A DNA stretch of 64,000 nucleotides from Mucilaginibacter celer (GCF_003576455.2 NZ_CP032869.1:4774001-4838000); one strand, 5' to 3'. Numbered from the stretch's first letter, positions 34,875-43,611 are shown. The notes: a model not told the origin generated them from the sequence alone. Translations and numbers: made by a program.

Positions 34875-34938
34875 GTGAAGGGGAGAGATTAGAGGTTAGA
34901 GATCAGAGGTTAGTTGTTCCCTCGACACCTCCCCTAAC

Positions 34939-34969
34939 GCCGCCGCCCGGCTCCCAGCCGAGCGGCGGC
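34939..34969. other. GC-rich hairpin between convergent genes
   Basis: GCCGCCGC...GGCT pairs with AGCC...GCGGCGGC around a CCC loop, with one bulge on each side. There is no T-run after it on either strand, so a terminator role is uncertain; it may be another short palindromic element. Confidence 0.5.
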
Positions 34970-35017
34970 AATATCCTTCAAGCAAATGACTCAATGACCT
35001 AATGACTCAATGACTAA

Positions 35018-36292
35018 CTAAAGTAAGTCAAACCCAATATCTTTCCTAAAATACATTCCATCATAATATATCCTGCTGGCATCGGCAGTAGCCTGCTGCA
35101 ACGCGTTGAACATATTATCCTGCACAGTAGTAATAGCCAAAACACGCCCCCCGGTAGTAATCACATCTTCACCATCCATAGCCGTACCGGCGTGGAACAC
35201 GATAGAATCGCGCACATTTTCGGTACCGGTAATTACTTTATTTTTAAGGTATTCGCCCGGATAACCACCTGCTACCATCACTACGGTGGCCGCGGTTTTA
35301 GGGCTGATGATAATTTCTTTTTCGTTCAGGTTTCCTTCAGCAACGCCCAAAAGCAAATCAACAAAATCAGAATCGATGCGGCGCATTACGCTTTCGGTTT
35401 CCGGATCGCCCATGCGGCAGTTGTATTCAATTACCCATGGTTCGCCGTTGCTGTTCATCAGGCCGATAAAGATGAAACCTTTATAAGGGATGCCGTCTTT
35501 TTTCAAACCTTCAACTGTAGGGATGATCACCCGCTCTTCTACCTTTTTCATATAGGCGGCATCAGCAAATGGCACCGGCGAGATCGAACCCATACCACCG
35601 GTATTCAGTCCGGTATCGCCTTCGCCTATGCGTTTATAATCTTTGGCTTCGGGCAATATTTTGTAGCTGTTACCATCAGTCATCACAAATACCGATAGCT
35701 CGATACCTGTTAAAAACTGCTCAACAACCACTCGCGAACTTGCTTCGCCAAATTTGGCATCGGCCAGCATTGCTTTTAGTTCGGTTTGGGCTTCCTCTAA
35801 AGTAAGGCAGATCAATACACCTTTACCGGCTGCTAATCCATCAGCTTTTAAAACTACCGGTAACCCGGCAGTGGCTAAATAGTTGAGGCCATCTTCCAGG
35901 GTATCTTTGGTAAAAGTTTTATAAGCAGAAGTAGGGATGTTGTGTTTCTCCATAAACTGCTTCGAAAAATCCTTACTGCCTTCCAGTTGGGCACCTTCCT
36001 GCTGCGGACCAACAACCGGGATGTTTTTCAACTGCTCATCAGCCAGGAAAAAATCGTGAACACCTTTTACCAGCGGTTCTTCGGGACCAACAAGCACCAG
36101 GCTGATGTTTTCTTTAAGCACAAGCGCTTTGATGCCTTCAAAGTCGGTAACCTTGATATTTACATTTGTACCGTACTGCGTGGTGCCGGCATTACCGGGC
36201 GCAATAAAAAGTTTCTCGCATTTGGGGCTCTGGGCTACTTTCCAGGCGAAGGCGCTTTCCCTTCCGCCCGAACCAAGGATCAGGATATTCAT
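35018..36292 (-). CDS. purD: Phosphoribosylamine-glycine ligase
   Basis: A 424-aa ATP-grasp ligase for the second step of purine synthesis, joining glycine to 5-phosphoribosylamine. It begins MNILILGSGGRESAFAWKVAQSP, the PurD signature, then VLVGPEEPLVKGV, the ATP-grasp segment LPVVLKADGLAAGKGVLIC (about 143-161), EQFLTGIELSVFVMTDG, and the metal site EYNCRMGDPETE. Length is normal. It is not clustered with other pur genes. A -7 box lies so close to the ATG that the transcript is probably leaderless. Confidence 0.97.
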   Translation of the reverse strand: MNILILGSGGRESAFAWKVAQSPKCEKLFIAPGNAGTTQYGTNVNIKVTDFEGIKALVLKENISLVLVGPEEPLVKGVHDFFLADEQLKNIPVVGPQQEGAQLEGSKDFSKQFMEKHNIPTSAYKTFTKDTLEDGLNYLATAGLPVVLKADGLAAGKGVLICLTLEEAQTELKAMLADAKFGEASSRVVVEQFLTGIELSVFVMTDGNSYKILPEAKDYKRIGEGDTGLNTGGMGSISPVPFADAAYMKKVEERVIIPTVEGLKKDGIPYKGFIFIGLMNSNGEPWVIEYNCRMGDPETESVMRRIDSDFVDLLLGVAEGNLNEKEIIISPKTAATVVMVAGGYPGEYLKNKVITGTENVRDSIVFHAGTAMDGEDVITTGGRVLAITTVQDNMFNALQQATADASRIYYDGMYFRKDIGFDLL

Positions 36293-36296
36293 GCGG

Positions 36297-36304
36297 CAAA
36301 GATA
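36297..36304 (-). promoter_or_regulatory. -7 box at the purD start (leaderless candidate)
   Basis: The minus strand reads TATCTTTG, a full match to TAnnTTTG, 4 nt before the ATG at 36292. Transcription beginning 5-6 nt downstream would start at the initiation codon. Confidence 0.5.
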
Positions 36305-36370
36305 GTTTTTTTAACAAGCCTTTAATACTATATATAAGGCTACTTGTGTTATAAGTAGTAAATTTACCAC

Positions 36371-36937
36371 ATGGCCCGTAGACTTGAAAAGTTTGAAAAG
36401 CTCCCGGTATATCAAAAAGCGCAGGAATTATTTGACCTTGCCGATGTTATTGCCGAAGCTTTAAAGGAGGACAGCATGAAAGAACACCTGGCAGTACAAA
36501 TGTGCAGCAACGCCGCCCTCATCCAGGCAAAAATTGCCGGTGCCGAAGGCGGAAGCCTTTACTCGCTACGGATGCAGAACGCCGTATTGATTAAGCTGGC
36601 AGTACAGGATATGTTTAACGCCGTATCCTTCGCCTCGATGGTAAAAATAAACGAAGAGGACTACGTGCAGCTGATGCGCGAAAAGATAGAGGAGTTTAGG
36701 CTGGTATTTGTTGATTGGATCCGCGGGTTTGATAAAACCTACGATATTCCCGATAACTGGGCCATCCGCTTCGATACCAGCACGCCCGAACAGGAAAAGC
36801 TGGAGGAGCTGATGTTTGATGAAGACCGCTTTTTCGGCGAATTTAATGAAGATGACCTGAACGATTTTGAAAGCGATGATTTGGAAGATTTGGATGACGA
36901 TGAAAAGGAAGACGACGACAAAAACAATGATCAATAA
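36371..36937 (+). CDS. Predicted helical protein with acidic C-terminal tail, unknown function
   Basis: I do not recognise a named family. The 188-aa product has an all-helical N-terminal domain (about 1-125): LEKFEKLPVYQKAQELFDLADVIAEAL resembles the start of the four-helix-bundle (S23/IVP-type) proteins. After residue 140 comes a highly acidic tail of Asp and Glu (SDDLEDLDDDEKEDDDK), which often makes a protein's tail disordered and able to mimic nucleic acid or bind basic partners. It lies between purD (divergent) and an inverted repeat followed by secA. Codon use is like the neighbours. A role with ribosomes or DNA-binding proteins is only a guess. Confidence 0.7.
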   Translation: MARRLEKFEKLPVYQKAQELFDLADVIAEALKEDSMKEHLAVQMCSNAALIQAKIAGAEGGSLYSLRMQNAVLIKLAVQDMFNAVSFASMVKINEEDYVQLMREKIEEFRLVFVDWIRGFDKTYDIPDNWAIRFDTSTPEQEKLEELMFDEDRFFGEFNEDDLNDFESDDLEDLDDDEKEDDDKNNDQ

Positions 36938-36941
36938 TTTT

Positions 36942-37039
36942 TCTGAACCGTGATTTGGGTGGATTTTTAAGATTAATAGGATTTTTTAAATCAATCAAAT
37001 CCTGTCCATCCCATAAATCTCCCCAAATCACGGTTCAGA
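36942..37039. repeat. Dispersed inverted repeat, CTGAACC family, copy 2
   Basis: TCTGAACCGTGATTTGGG at 36942-36959 and its exact complement at 37022-37039 enclose about 62 nt containing a second, weaker pair (GGATTTTTTAAATC). Related copy at 9937-10035. Confidence 0.88.
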
Positions 37040-37125
37040 CAACCTTTAACCAACACCTCAATGTCAATCTTTCATCCCTAACAGCGCTTTACGCCTTAAA
37101 CCTTTCGGCTTTCGGCGCAAAATCT

Positions 37126-37133
37126 TACATTTG
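37126..37133 (+). promoter_or_regulatory. Candidate -7 box for secA
   Basis: TACATTTG fits TAnnTTTG. A TTTC at 37103-37106 lies 19 nt upstream as a poor -33 element. The predicted leader is about 64 nt. Confidence 0.45.
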
Positions 37134-37202
37134 CCTGTCAATTTGGCTCTAATGGCCGCTATGGCGCAATTGTTGAACCGGGTTGAATCATAATAAAATA
37201 AT

Positions 37203-40200
37203 ATGTTAAATTTTATCAGTAAGCTTTTCGGAAGCAAATCAGAACGGGATGTAAAAAGTATACAGCCTATAGTTGAGAAAATTAAGGCTGAATATGCCAA
37301 GCTTGGCTCCCTGAGTAATGATGAGCTTAGGGCTAAGACCATATATTTTAAAGATACTATAGCTCAGGGCCTTTCGGGCATCGACAGCGAGATCCAGGCT
37401 ATTAAAGATCGTACAGAAAACGAGCTTGACATGGACGTGGCTGAAAAAGTTGAGTTATACACTCAGCTTGATAAGCTTGAAAAAGACCGCAACAAAGAGC
37501 TTGAAGATATATTGATGAACATACTGCCGGAAGCTTTCGGCGTTGTTAAAGAAACTGCGAGCCGCCTTGCTGCCAATGCTTCATTAGAAGTTACCGCTAC
37601 CGATTTTGATCGCCAGTTAGCGGCCCGCAAACCAAACGTTACCATCAAAGGCGATAAAGCCATCCACAGCAGCACCTGGATAGCTGCTGGTAATGAGGTT
37701 ACCTGGAACATGGTTCATTACGATGTACAGCTGATTGGCGGTACCGTATTGCATCAAGGTAAAATTGCGGAGATGGCTACAGGTGAAGGTAAAACGCTGG
37801 TAGCCACCCTGCCTGCATACCTTAACGCATTGGCCGGACAAGGCGTACACATTGTAACCGTGAATGATTACCTGGCCCGACGCGATAGCGAGTGGATGGG
37901 CCCGCTGTATGAGTTCCACGGCCTTTCGGTTGATTGTATTGATAAGCATGAGCCTAACTCTGAGGCGCGTCGTGCGGCTTATATGGCCGATATAACTTTT
38001 GGTACCAATAACGAGTTTGGCTTCGATTACCTGCGTGACAATATGACACGCAGCCCTGAAGAATTGGTACAACGCAAACTGCACTATGCGATGGTGGATG
38101 AGGTTGACTCGGTTTTGGTTGACGATGCCCGTACACCTTTAATTATATCAGGCCCTATCCCACGTGGCGACGAGCATGAGTTTTATGAGTTGAAACCACG
38201 CATCGAGCGTTTGGTTAACGCGCAGAAAAACTACATCAACGGCGTATTGAATGAAGCCAAAAAAGCGATTAACAATGGCGATACCGATGCCGAAGGTGGT
38301 GGTTTAGCCCTGTTACGTGCTTACCGCGGTTTACCAAAAAACAAGGCCCTGATCAAATTTTTGAGCGAAGGCGGTAACCGTACCATCCTTCAAAAAGTAG
38401 AAAACCACTACATGCAGGATCAAAGCAAAGAAATGCCGAAGGTAGATTCTGAGCTTTTCTTCGTTATCGACGAGAAAAATAACTCGGTTGAGCTTTCTGA
38501 AAAAGGTATCGAGCTGATCACAGCTTCGGGCGAGGATCCTCACTTCTTTGTGATGCCTGACGTGGGTACCGAAGTGGCCGAAATTGAAAAATCAAACCTG
38601 AGTGCCGAAGAGAAAATTGCCCGTAAAGATGAGTTGATGCGCGATTTCTCGATCAAATCTGAGCGGATCCACTCGGTTAACCAGTTATTAAAAGCTTATA
38701 CCCTGTTTGAAAAAGATACCGAATACATTCTGGACGAAGGCAAGGTTAAGATAGTTGACGAGCAAACCGGCCGTGTATTGGATGGCCGCCGTTACTCGGA
38801 TGGTTTGCACCAGGCTATTGAGGCTAAAGAAAACGTAAAAGTTGAGGATGCAACCCAAACTTTTGCAACCATCACCCTGCAAAATTACTTCAGGATGTAC
38901 CACAAGCTTTGCGGTATGACCGGTACAGCCGTTACTGAAGCAGGCGAGCTTTGGGAAATATACAAACTGGATGTGGTTGAAATCCCAACCAACTCGAGTA
39001 TTGTACGTGACGACCGCCAGGATCTGGTTTACCGCACCGTGCGTGAAAAATACAACGCCGTTGCCGAAGAGATTGTTAAGTTAACACAGGCCGGTCGCCC
39101 GGTATTGGTGGGTACAACATCTGTAGAGATTTCTGAATTATTGAGCCGCATGCTTAAGCTGCGCGGTATTAAACATAACGTACTGAATGCTAAAATGCAC
39201 CAGAAAGAGGCCGATATTGTGGCTGAGGCTGGTAAAGCAGGCACGGTGACCATTGCTACCAACATGGCTGGTCGTGGTACGGATATTAAATTAGGCCCGG
39301 GCGTTAAAGAAGCCGGAGGTTTAGCTATTGTTGGTACCGAGCGCCATGAGTCTCGTCGTGTTGACAGGCAGTTGCGCGGTCGTTCTGGTCGCCAGGGTGA
39401 CCCGGGTTCTTCACAGTTCTTTGTATCGTTAGAGGATAACCTGATGCGTTTATTCGGATCGGAGCGTATTTCGAGCCTGATGGTACGTATGGGTATTGAA
39501 GAGGGCGAAGTGATCCAGCACTCAATGATCTCTAAATCAATTGAGCGTGCGCAGAAAAAAGTAGAAGAAAACAACTTTGGTATCCGTAAGCGTTTGTTGG
39601 AGTACGACGACGTGATGAACTCACAGCGTACTGTGATCTATACCAAACGTAAAAACGCTTTGTTTGGCGAACGCTTAGATGTTGATTTGAGCAATACAAT
39701 TTTTGATGTTGTTGAAGATATTGTAACCGAATATAAAGAGAGCAACAACTTTGATGGTTTCCAGCTGGAAATTATCCGCCTGTTCTCGGTAGATGTTGAT
39801 TTTGGCGCGGATGTATTCGCTTCAAAATCGGCCGCGGTTTTAACAGACGAGGTTTTCCATGGCGTGATGGATTTTTACAAACGTAAACAGGAAGCTATTG
39901 CACAACAGGCTTACCCGGTTATAAAAGATGTTTACGACACCCGCGGCGAGTACATTGAAAACATTGTGGTTCCGTTTAGCGATGGCATCCATGGTATACA
40001 GGTAGCTGTACCGTTGAAAAAAGCGGTCGAAAACCACGGTCACGAGGTATTTAAATCGTTCGAGAAAAACGTTACCCTGTACCTGATCGATGATGCATGG
40101 AAAGAGCACCTGCGCGAAATGGACGAGTTAAAACAATCGGTACAGAATGCCGTTTATGAGCAAAAGGACCCGTTGTTGGTTTACAAATTTGAAGCTTTTG

Positions 40201-40514
40201 AATTGTTCCGCGGCATGTTGGCTAACGTGAACAAAGAGATTGTAAGCTTCCTGTTCCGCGGTGGTATTGCGGTTCAACAGCAGCCCGAAGAGGTAAGGGA
40301 AGCACAGCCTGAACCCAAAATGGACCTGCGCAAAATGAAAACCACCAAAGCTGAGGTAGTAACCGAAAGCAATGGAGTGCCGTTGGACGAGTATCCGCAG
40401 GAGCAACAAAAAATCACCCCGGTAAGGGTTGAAAATAAAATTGGCAGAAACGATCCCTGCCCATGCGGAAGCGGCAAAAAGTTTAAAAACTGCCACGGCG
40501 TAGGGCAGGTTTAA
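37203..40514 (+). CDS. secA: Preprotein translocase ATPase SecA
   Basis: A 1103-aa ATPase that drives proteins through SecYEG. Nucleotide-binding domain 1 has Walker A MATGEGKTLVA (about 188-198) and MVDEVDSVLVDDA; domain 2 has NMAGRGTDIKLG and QLRGRSGRQGDPGSS. About 200 residues are inserted relative to E. coli SecA (901 aa), chiefly a segment after the first helicase motifs (about 345-500), as is usual in Bacteroidota. The C-terminus has the zinc SEC-C motif CPCGSGKKFKNCHG, which binds SecB and lipid. Monocistronic; a GAAA-loop hairpin and a palindromic repeat follow. Confidence 0.98.
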   Translation: MLNFISKLFGSKSERDVKSIQPIVEKIKAEYAKLGSLSNDELRAKTIYFKDTIAQGLSGIDSEIQAIKDRTENELDMDVAEKVELYTQLDKLEKDRNKELEDILMNILPEAFGVVKETASRLAANASLEVTATDFDRQLAARKPNVTIKGDKAIHSSTWIAAGNEVTWNMVHYDVQLIGGTVLHQGKIAEMATGEGKTLVATLPAYLNALAGQGVHIVTVNDYLARRDSEWMGPLYEFHGLSVDCIDKHEPNSEARRAAYMADITFGTNNEFGFDYLRDNMTRSPEELVQRKLHYAMVDEVDSVLVDDARTPLIISGPIPRGDEHEFYELKPRIERLVNAQKNYINGVLNEAKKAINNGDTDAEGGGLALLRAYRGLPKNKALIKFLSEGGNRTILQKVENHYMQDQSKEMPKVDSELFFVIDEKNNSVELSEKGIELITASGEDPHFFVMPDVGTEVAEIEKSNLSAEEKIARKDELMRDFSIKSERIHSVNQLLKAYTLFEKDTEYILDEGKVKIVDEQTGRVLDGRRYSDGLHQAIEAKENVKVEDATQTFATITLQNYFRMYHKLCGMTGTAVTEAGELWEIYKLDVVEIPTNSSIVRDDRQDLVYRTVREKYNAVAEEIVKLTQAGRPVLVGTTSVEISELLSRMLKLRGIKHNVLNAKMHQKEADIVAEAGKAGTVTIATNMAGRGTDIKLGPGVKEAGGLAIVGTERHESRRVDRQLRGRSGRQGDPGSSQFFVSLEDNLMRLFGSERISSLMVRMGIEEGEVIQHSMISKSIERAQKKVEENNFGIRKRLLEYDDVMNSQRTVIYTKRKNALFGERLDVDLSNTIFDVVEDIVTEYKESNNFDGFQLEIIRLFSVDVDFGADVFASKSAAVLTDEVFHGVMDFYKRKQEAIAQQAYPVIKDVYDTRGEYIENIVVPFSDGIHGIQVAVPLKKAVENHGHEVFKSFEKNVTLYLIDDAWKEHLREMDELKQSVQNAVYEQKDPLLVYKFEAFELFRGMLANVNKEIVSFLFRGGIAVQQQPEEVREAQPEPKMDLRKMKTTKAEVVTESNGVPLDEYPQEQQKITPVRVENKIGRNDPCPCGSGKKFKNCHGVGQV

Positions 40515-40521
40515 TATAACA

Positions 40522-40541
40522 TAGCCTGCGAAAGCGGGCTA
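40522..40541 (+). terminator. Hairpin after secA (weak terminator candidate)
   Basis: TAGCCTGC and GCGGGCTA pair around a GAAA tetraloop, 8 nt after the stop codon. It has no T-run, so it may instead protect the 3' end. Confidence 0.35.
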
Positions 40542-40549
40542 CTATAACC

Positions 40550-40646
40550 ACGTCATTGCGAGGTACGAAGCAATCCCAAACTGTACAGGGCAAACTTTTA
40601 TAGCGGCTCTGCTAATCGGGGATTGCTTCGTACCTCGCAATGACGT
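40550..40646. repeat. Perfect palindromic element, ACGTCATTGCGAGG family, copy 2
   Basis: The arms ACGTCATTGCGAGGTACG and its exact complement extend over about 28 nt and flank a 41-nt centre containing CTGTACAGGGCAAAC. See also 13776, 47314 and 58693. Confidence 0.9.
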
Positions 40647-40664
40647 TAAGAGAAAATTCACCAA

Positions 40665-41126
40665 ATGAAAAAAGCAGTATTTGATCAATCAATTCAACAA
40701 ACAATAATCAAATACTGCTTTTTCGTTTTATTGCTATTGGCTTCAACCCAAACATTTGCCCAAACCCGCGGCAAAGTTGAAGTGGTAAAAGATCCACTGG
40801 TTGATACCCTGATAGCCAGGCGTTTTTCATTGAACGGCCAAACGGGTATTGATGAAGCACGATCGGCCTACGGGTACCGGGTGCAGTTTTTTAGCGGGTC
40901 GAACCGCAAGGATGCCTATAAGGCCCAGGCTAAACTACAAACTGAATACCCCGAGCTACGTACGTACATCAGCTATCGCGAACCAAATTTTAAAGTAAAG
41001 GCCGGCGATTTCCGTACCCGTATTGAAGCCGAAAAACTGGTGCAGGAAATACGGCCGTATTTTTCAAGCATATTTATCCTTCCCGAAAAAATTAATCTTC
41101 CTAAAGCGGATACCAATAATGATTAA
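40665..41126 (+). CDS. Secreted SPOR-domain protein
   Basis: A 153-aa exported protein: a hydrophobic signal segment (about 15-33, ending TFAQ) and then a SPOR domain (about 66-145: YGYRVQFFSGSNRKDAYKAQAKLQTEYPELRTYISYREPNFKVKAGDFRTRIEAEKLVQEI). SPOR domains bind denuded glycan strands of peptidoglycan, usually at division sites. The gene overlaps the next one by 8 nt, so the two are co-translated. It is a short member with no other domain. Its link with an amidohydrolase may reflect peptide or cell-wall turnover, but this is inference. Confidence 0.9.
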   Translation: MKKAVFDQSIQQTIIKYCFFVLLLLASTQTFAQTRGKVEVVKDPLVDTLIARRFSLNGQTGIDEARSAYGYRVQFFSGSNRKDAYKAQAKLQTEYPELRTYISYREPNFKVKAGDFRTRIEAEKLVQEIRPYFSSIFILPEKINLPKADTNND

Positions 41127-42309
41127 AGAGCAAATACAGGAGCTATCAGCAAAAATATTTGATGATGTAGTGGCCACCCGTCGCCACCTGCATGCCAATC
41201 CAGAATTATCTTTTCATGAGATCCAGACCTCGGCCTACGTTGCCCGTAAGCTGGAAGAGTTGGGTTTAGAATACCATAAAATGGCCGATACCGGTTTAGT
41301 AGCACTGATACAGGGTGAAAAGCCATCTGATGCATCAAACGTTGTTGCTTTACGTGCCGATATGGACGCTCTGCCGATATTGGAAGCCAACGAAGTATCT
41401 TACAAATCACAAAACCCGGGTGTAATGCACGCCTGTGGTCATGATGCACACACCTCGTCATTATTGGGTACAGCAAGGATTTTAACCGAATTGAAAAGCC
41501 AGTTTGCAGGTACCGTGAAACTGATTTTTCAGCCTGCCGAAGAAAAACTGCCGGGCGGTGCAAGCCTGATGATTAAAGAAGGCGTTTTGGAGAATCCGAA
41601 ACCGGCCGCAGTATTAGGCCAACATGTGATGCCTTTGATAGATGCAGGTAAGGTAGGCTTCCGTGCAGGAAAATACATGGCATCTACGGATGAACTTTAC
41701 GTTACCGTTAAAGGCAAAGGCGGCCACGGCGCGCAGCCCCAACAAAATATCGACCCGGTAATTATTACCGCTCATATATTAACCGCCCTGCAACAGGTGG
41801 TTAGCCGCTTTGCCGATCCTAAAAGCCCTTCGGTGCTTTCATTTGGAAAAGTGATTGCCAATGGCGCTACCAACGTAATTCCTAATGAGGTTTACCTGGA
41901 AGGCACCTTCCGTACCATGGACGAAAAATGGCGCGAAGAAGCCCACAAACGCATGAAAAAAATGGCCGAAGGCATTGCCGAAAGCATGGGCGGAAGCTGT
42001 GATTTCAATATTATGCGCGGTTACCCATTCCTCATCAACGAAGAAAAATTGACCAACGCCACCCGCACCCACGCCGAAGATTACCTGGGCAAAGAGAACG
42101 TACTCGACCTGGATATCTGGATGGCTGCCGAAGATTTTGCCTATTACTCACAAGCGGCAGATAGCTGTTTTTACCGTTTGGGAACACGTAATGAAGCACG
42201 TGGTATTACGTCGTCAGTTCACACGCCTACTTTTGATGTGGAAGAAGATGCGTTTAAAGTGAGTACGGGCTTGATGGCGTATTTGGCTGTGAAGCAGTTA
42301 GGTAATTAA
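41119..42309 (+). CDS. M20-family amidohydrolase (N-acyl amino acid/hippurate hydrolase-like)
   Basis: A 396-aa zinc amidohydrolase, starting ATG at 41119 inside the end of the SPOR gene. The metal ligands are in MHACGHDAHTSSLLG (about 98-112) and QPAEEKLPGGA (about 135-145), and a third site is GGHG...; the late WMAAEDFAYYSQ supplies the fourth. This matches family M20D (amidohydrolases such as N-acyl-L-amino acid amidohydrolase and IAA-amino acid hydrolase). They release amino acids from N-acyl conjugates in the cytosol; the true substrate is unknown. The open frame reaches 41023, but the segment before MIKEQIQ lies within the overlapping SPOR frame. Confidence 0.92.
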   Translation: MIKEQIQELSAKIFDDVVATRRHLHANPELSFHEIQTSAYVARKLEELGLEYHKMADTGLVALIQGEKPSDASNVVALRADMDALPILEANEVSYKSQNPGVMHACGHDAHTSSLLGTARILTELKSQFAGTVKLIFQPAEEKLPGGASLMIKEGVLENPKPAAVLGQHVMPLIDAGKVGFRAGKYMASTDELYVTVKGKGGHGAQPQQNIDPVIITAHILTALQQVVSRFADPKSPSVLSFGKVIANGATNVIPNEVYLEGTFRTMDEKWREEAHKRMKKMAEGIAESMGGSCDFNIMRGYPFLINEEKLTNATRTHAEDYLGKENVLDLDIWMAAEDFAYYSQAADSCFYRLGTRNEARGITSSVHTPTFDVEEDAFKVSTGLMAYLAVKQLGN

Positions 42310-42325
42310 TAATTACAACACCACG

Positions 42326-42419
42326 TGTCATGCCGAACTTGTTTCGGCACCCCACAGTACAGGTAGCCCGCATGATGGAGACTTGTCCAGTGGGATCCTG
42401 AAACAAGTTCAGGATGACA
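42326..42419. repeat. Dispersed inverted repeat, TGTCATGCCGAAC type
   Basis: TGTCATGCCGAACTTGTTTC pairs, with one or two mismatches, with GAAACAAGTTCAGGATGACA. It fills the gap after the amidohydrolase gene. Confidence 0.8.
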
Positions 42420-42434
42420 CATTCTCTTATCTCC

Positions 42435-43361
42435 ATGAAAAAATTCCTCCTGCTCCTTATCATCATAACTGCCGGTTTTACCACCAAAGCCCAACAGATC
42501 AACCGCTTTAACCCGGATACTATCCGCACCATCGTGATTGATTCATTGGTTGACATTCGCTCCCACAAACTCAACGCGCAGGATTTTATCGATGCTGTTT
42601 TAGCCGATACCGGTTTTTACAAAGCTTTCCAAAACATGAAAAAGTTTGGCTTTACTGCCGAGAACCGGATTTTTACTTATGATAAAAAGAATAAGGTAGA
42701 TGGCCGCATTTACCGCAAAATAGAACATAGCAACGCCGCCGGTAAGCACAAAATTGAGTACATAGCTAAAAAGGATAGCGGCGATGTGTACAAAAAGAAT
42801 GGCAAGTATCAGTTGTACACGGTAGAGATGTTCGATTTTATTTTCATGAATGCCTATAATTCTGATTTTACCAAAGGCGACGCCTTGCCGGGTTCGGGAG
42901 GCAAAAATGAATCGTATAAAAGTAAACTGAAAGCGCTCATCTTTACTTCGGGGCGTAAAATAAGCGGCATCCCTTTCATCAGCAGCAAAACTGAATTATT
43001 TGGCAGCGATATGCGCCAGTATTACTATTACGAGTTTGCCCGCGGTAAATACCTTGATACTATCCCCGTTTATCGCTTTAAGGTGAGATGCAAACCCAGC
43101 ACATCAGACAGCGATACCATGATCAAAGAGATGACCACCATTTTTGATGAACGTACATTTCAGATTTTAGGCCGTTATATTGATATGAAGTTCAGCAATA
43201 TGTTTTTTGATTTTAATGTGCAGATGAACATCGAACTGAACAATTTTGATGGAGAGCCTTTACCTACCAAAATTACTTACCAGGGTAATTGGAATATTCC
43301 TTTTCATAAAGAGGAACGGGCGAGCTTTTTGATTGTGCATAAGGATTATAAGAGGGAGTAG
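42435..43361 (+). CDS. Secreted protein of unknown function (308 aa)
   Basis: The product has a signal peptide (about residues 1-20, ending TKAQ) when started at ATG 42435; a longer frame begins at 42414 inside the repeat. I do not recognise a family. The sequence is polar with many Tyr and Phe and alternating pattern in its later half (FARGKYLDTIPVYRFKVRCKPS, FQILGRYIDMKFSNMFFDFNVQMNIELNNF), which suggests a beta-rich fold. It resembles other Sphingobacteriaceae secreted proteins that carry no domain name. No operon partner is seen. It is probably exported to the periplasm or surface. Confidence 0.75.
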   Translation: MKKFLLLLIIITAGFTTKAQQINRFNPDTIRTIVIDSLVDIRSHKLNAQDFIDAVLADTGFYKAFQNMKKFGFTAENRIFTYDKKNKVDGRIYRKIEHSNAAGKHKIEYIAKKDSGDVYKKNGKYQLYTVEMFDFIFMNAYNSDFTKGDALPGSGGKNESYKSKLKALIFTSGRKISGIPFISSKTELFGSDMRQYYYYEFARGKYLDTIPVYRFKVRCKPSTSDSDTMIKEMTTIFDERTFQILGRYIDMKFSNMFFDFNVQMNIELNNFDGEPLPTKITYQGNWNIPFHKEERASFLIVHKDYKRE

Positions 43362-43405
43362 ATATTATTCATTTCGGACCTCTGTTACACCAAATGTTTT
43401 TTTAA

Positions 43406-43442
43406 ATATACAAAAGTTGGCAAAAAACCAACTTTTGTATAT
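43406..43442 (+). promoter_or_regulatory. Perfect 15-bp inverted repeat, likely HigA operator
   Basis: ATATACAAAAGTTGG and CCAACTTTTGTATAT are exact complements with a 7-nt A-rich spacer. The promoter elements of the toxin-antitoxin unit lie inside it, so it should be the autoregulatory operator. Confidence 0.75.
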
Positions 43443-43447
43443 CTTTG
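43417..43447 (+). promoter_or_regulatory. Promoter of the higBA unit
   Basis: TTG at 43417-43419 and TATCTTTG at 43440-43447 are separated by 20 nt, the normal Bacteroidota spacing. The -33 element is in the left arm of the operator palindrome, and the -7 box begins in its right arm. Confidence 0.7.
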
Positions 43448-43470
43448 TGTTATAAAGGGTCATCAAGGCT

Positions 43471-43611
43471 ATGACTGTTTATGGAGAATATAATTATTTT
43501 TTTACTTCAAAAGATTTGTATATGGAAAGTATTTTAAAAACAACTGTAGAAATTTCAACAGATGAAAATTATTTATCTTATCAAACTCGATCAGTTTGCA
43601 AAAAAGCATAG
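43471..43611 (+). other. Possible 46-aa leader ORF overlapping higB
   Basis: The frame from ATG 43471 to TAG 43609-43611 (MTVYGEYNYFF...) overlaps the toxin start by 50 nt in another frame. It could regulate toxin translation by coupling or be chance. Confidence 0.2.

Noticed and set aside
34939..34969. Terminator for the peptide-binding protein or purD
   Set aside because: The GC hairpin is strong but neither strand has a T-run after it, so I list it only as a hairpin.
37140..37202. Possible tRNA-like sequence before secA
   Set aside because: No cloverleaf or T-loop GTTCGA-type sequence could be built.
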